From contig JANYHQ010000183.1 of assembly GCA_025358985.1 (NCBI GenBank), positions 1 through 7,612 of the forward strand: 7,612 nucleotides of DNA. The letters are read 5' to 3'. Positions 6,013 to 7,612 of the stretch are shown here, piece after piece. How positions within the stretch are numbered: the stretch's first letter is position 1; every line of letters begins with the position of its first letter. A model generated the notes under the pieces. It was not told where the DNA came from, searched no databases, and was given only the letters and a program-made list of their open reading frames with translations. Origin of the DNA: Acidimicrobiales bacterium (GTDB lineage: Bacteria; Actinomycetota; Acidimicrobiia; Acidimicrobiales; JANYDT01). The position numbers and the translations under genes are program-made.

Positions 6013-6194
6013 CATCCGCATCCGTGTGGAGTCTGCTCGGGGTGCTGCTGATTGGTGGCGGCATCATCACAACATTGGTGATGATGCGTCGCAGTGACGC
6101 CAGCGCCTATGCCACACCACGATTTGGTCTGGCCATGATGGTGACGGCGGTTGGCACCATCATCTTGGTGGCGTCGCTATTGGTGGTGAAGTAA
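6009..6194 (+). CDS. Small two-helix membrane protein coupled to mscL
   Basis: This 61-residue hydrophobic protein was not assigned to a family. It has two predicted transmembrane helices (about 6-26 and 39-60) joined by a short hydrophilic loop, RRSDASAYATPRFG (27-40), which contains two arginines. By the positive-inside rule the loop should be cytoplasmic, with both ends outside. The TTG start shares the TTGA tetranucleotide with the mscL stop, a 4-nt overlap typical of translational coupling. A GTG at 6024 is a possible alternative start. There is no separate promoter or Shine-Dalgarno, so expression should follow mscL. A role with the channel is suggested only by this arrangement. It is less certain than the large genes because it is short and lacks a known domain. 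Confidence 0.65.
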   Translation: MTSASVWSLLGVLLIGGGIITTLVMMRRSDASAYATPRFGLAMMVTAVGTIILVASLLVVK

Positions 6195-6203
6195 GTCTCG
6201 GGC

Positions 6204-6222
6204 CCAGTGGTCAAGCCACTGG
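6204..6222. terminator. Hairpin between convergent genes
   Basis: CCAGTGG (6204-6210) and CCACTGG (6216-6222) form a perfect 7-bp stem around the loop TCAAG. It lies 9 nt after the stop of the small membrane gene, and the stop of the convergent MpaB-like gene (6211-6213) is in the loop. The position suits a shared bidirectional terminator, but neither strand has a T-tract, so it may instead stabilise 3' ends. Confidence 0.4.
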
Positions 6223-7068
6223 TGCCTTCATGGCCCAGTCGATGACCCGTGTGAGCACCTTGGTGGCGGGCCGCACGGCCAATGCGTCAGCCACGGGAAG
6301 GATCGGCAGTCGCAATTCCCACCGCACCCTGGCCGGGAGCGACCCCACCGCAGCGGCGGCTATCACCGAGTAAGGCGCCCGTACGGACAGCGTCAGCGGC
6401 GGTGTCATGAGGAATCGGACGGCCTGGCGGGCCTGGGTGGTGCCTCTCAACTCCGGACGCATCGCCGCGAAGTAGGCGGCCAACTCGGCAGTGTTGGTGG
6501 CCGCCTGCTCCGCCTTGAACAGTTTTGCCACCACGGCCTGCTCGGCCACATATTGGTCCGCCTCACGCCCGCTGAGGGGAGTGCCACTGAAGCGTTGGTA
6601 GCTGGTGAGGAAACTGTCGACCAAGGTGTGCTGCACCCAAAGCAACAGATGTGGGTCGTTGGCCGAATAGGGAACTCCGTCCAGCGTGCCACGCACCGCC
6701 ACATGTACCCGTTTCACCGCCGCCACCATGGCCCGGGCTTCAGCTTTGGTACCGAACGTGACCGTGCCCACGTAGGCCGCCGTGCGCCACAGTCGACCGG
6801 TGGGATCGGTGCGGTACGCCGAATGTTCGGCCACGCCCGCCATGGCCAGTGGATGCATGGTCTGCAGCAGCAGCGAGCGCACTCCACCCACCAGGATGGA
6901 GGCATCGGAGTGGACCCGCCAGGTGATGCTGTCCGGACCGAACAGGCCTTGGTCGCCACTGCGGATGGCCGGGTTGCGTACGGGCTGGGCTGGTCCCACC
7001 AGAAATCCCTGAATCGTGCGTTGCAAGCTGCGTCGCAGCACCAGCACAGATTCAGAGACCTCAGACAT
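6211..7068 (-). CDS. MpaB family oxygenase-like protein (DUF2236)
   Basis: The 285-residue product belongs to the DUF2236/MpaB group. This is related to the latex-clearing protein Lcp, a b-type haem oxygenase, and includes fungal MpaB of mycophenolic acid synthesis. The family core is clear: GLFGPDSITWRVHSD (41-55), LLLQTMHPLAMAGVAEHSAY (66-85), DPTGRLWRT (88-96), a VTFGT segment (103-107), a VHVAVRG segment (121-127), and VPYSANDPHLLLWVQHTLVDSFL (132-154). His72, His82 and His122 are candidate haem or active-site residues, but I cannot tell which by eye. There is no signal peptide. The substrate is unknown; many actinobacteria carry several paralogues. The ATG at 7068 was chosen because the conserved region begins soon after it and a longer frame would run antisense through pdxH. 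No Shine-Dalgarno is seen, so the message may be leaderless. Confidence 0.87.
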   Translation of the reverse strand: MSEVSESVLVLRRSLQRTIQGFLVGPAQPVRNPAIRSGDQGLFGPDSITWRVHSDASILVGGVRSLLLQTMHPLAMAGVAEHSAYRTDPTGRLWRTAAYVGTVTFGTKAEARAMVAAVKRVHVAVRGTLDGVPYSANDPHLLLWVQHTLVDSFLTSYQRFSGTPLSGREADQYVAEQAVVAKLFKAEQAATNTAELAAYFAAMRPELRGTTQARQAVRFLMTPPLTLSVRAPYSVIAAAAVGSLPARVRWELRLPILPVADALAVRPATKVLTRVIDWAMKAPVA

Positions 7069-7077
7069 CAGGAGTAC

Positions 7078-7083
7078 AGGGTA
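7078..7083 (-). promoter_or_regulatory. Candidate -10 box of the MpaB-like gene
   Basis: TACCCT on the minus strand fits TAnnnT and ends 9 nt before the ATG at 7068, predicting a leader of only a few nucleotides or none. It lies in the 80-nt gap shared with pdxH on the other strand. No clear -35 was found. Confidence 0.25.
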
Positions 7084-7148
7084 TGCCTGGCCACGATGGT
7101 ATCGACAGCTACTGACGGTGCCCGTTGCGAATCGACCAGACTCCGGGG

Positions 7149-7612
7149 ATGGCAGACGCGGGAGATCTTGGTAAAGCAGTAGCCGACTTGCGCGAGGACT
7201 ACCGCACTGGTGTGCTGCTGGAGGCCGATCTGGCCGATGATCCGTTCGAGCAGTTCTCTCGGTGGTTTGGCGACGCTTGGTCCAAGCGTGAGAAGGACGA
7301 GCCCCATGCCATGACACTGGCCACCGCAGACGCAGACGGTGTCCCGTCGGCACGGACCGTGCTCTTGAAGGGTTTTGATGCGTCCGGGTTCACCTGGTTC
7401 ACCAACTACGACAGTCGTAAGGGTAGGGAACTGGCGGCCAATCCCCATGCTGCCCTCGTGTTCCGCTGGGCGGTATGGGAGCGTCAGGTGATCATCATCG
7501 GACCCGTCTCCAAGGTGAACGCCCATGAGAGTGATTCCTATTTCAACTCCAGACCCTTAGGGAGTCGAATCGGGGCAATTGTAAGCGCGCAGAGCTCTGT
7601 GGTGAAGGACCG
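7149..7612 (+). CDS. pdxH: Pyridoxamine 5'-phosphate oxidase, 3' end beyond the window
   Basis: This FMN-dependent cytoplasmic oxidase converts pyridoxine or pyridoxamine 5'-phosphate to pyridoxal 5'-phosphate with O2, the last step of vitamin B6 synthesis and salvage. The first 155 residues are present; E. coli PdxH has 218. With a constant offset of +2 from E. coli, the FMN contacts are visible: Arg69 to Lys74 (RTVLLK), Arg90-Lys91 (SRKG), Gln113 (ERQV) and Gln148-Ser149. So are the substrate contacts Tyr131, Arg135 and Ser139 in YFNSRPLGS. The GAW that usually follows is GAI here. The final FMN and substrate residues lie outside the window. The ATG at 7149 has no spaced Shine-Dalgarno; an in-frame TTG at 7125 is the only upstream alternative, because a stop occurs at 7113. 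Confidence 0.95.
   Translation, partial: MADAGDLGKAVADLREDYRTGVLLEADLADDPFEQFSRWFGDAWSKREKDEPHAMTLATADADGVPSARTVLLKGFDASGFTWFTNYDSRKGRELAANPHAALVFRWAVWERQVIIIGPVSKVNAHESDSYFNSRPLGSRIGAIVSAQSSVVKD

Noticed and set aside
7069..7353. A 95-residue N-terminal extension of the MpaB-like protein
   Set aside because: It runs antisense through the pdxH start, its Arg/Pro/Ser-rich sequence shows no family similarity, and the conserved DUF2236 region begins soon after the ATG at 7068.
1..7612. CRISPR arrays, tRNA genes, insertion sequences, phage or toxin-antitoxin genes
   Set aside because: No regularly spaced repeats, tRNA-like T-loop motifs, transposase motifs or terminal inverted repeats were seen on reading both strands.

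Overview
The window is a GC-rich, densely coded stretch of bacterial chromosome. An Rpf-type (resuscitation-promoting factor) cell-wall hydrolase points to Actinobacteriota. The MscL, MpaB/DUF2236 and PdxH homologues agree, and the overall style resembles Acidimicrobiia, although the class is an inference. I see no transposase, phage gene, CRISPR array, rRNA or tRNA. It reads as ordinary core and niche-specific genome, not as a genomic island.

Layout. Positions 1-52 may hold the first codons of a minus-strand gene running off the left edge, perhaps a DUF5937/ArsR-like regulator (weak). Positions 53-208 are non-coding and carry a perfect 14-bp inverted repeat whose arms each contain CACGTG. 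Three minus-strand genes fill 209-4779. In transcription order they are a GAF-PAS-GGDEF-EAL cyclic-di-GMP protein, a short-chain dehydrogenase and a secreted PQQ-type sugar dehydrogenase, with gaps of 26 and about 50 nt. Next comes a minus-strand Rpf-like secreted muralytic protein (4897-5451, possibly to 5520). It is transcribed away from a plus-strand pair: mscL and a two-helix 61-residue membrane protein whose possible TTG start overlaps the mscL stop. A minus-strand MpaB/DUF2236 oxygenase gene (6211-7068) converges on that pair and diverges from pdxH, which is cut by the right edge.

How the genes may relate. Several products act at the envelope: the sugar dehydrogenase, the Rpf-like hydrolase, MscL and its small partner. 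The c-di-GMP protein has an intact GGDEF site with a product-inhibition motif, but its EAL domain lacks three conserved active-site residues, so it is predicted to make or sense c-di-GMP and not degrade it. Any regulatory link between it and the envelope genes is speculation. No clearly new multi-gene system is visible. The best leads are the degenerate EAL domain, the CACGTG inverted repeat, and the small membrane gene coupled to mscL.
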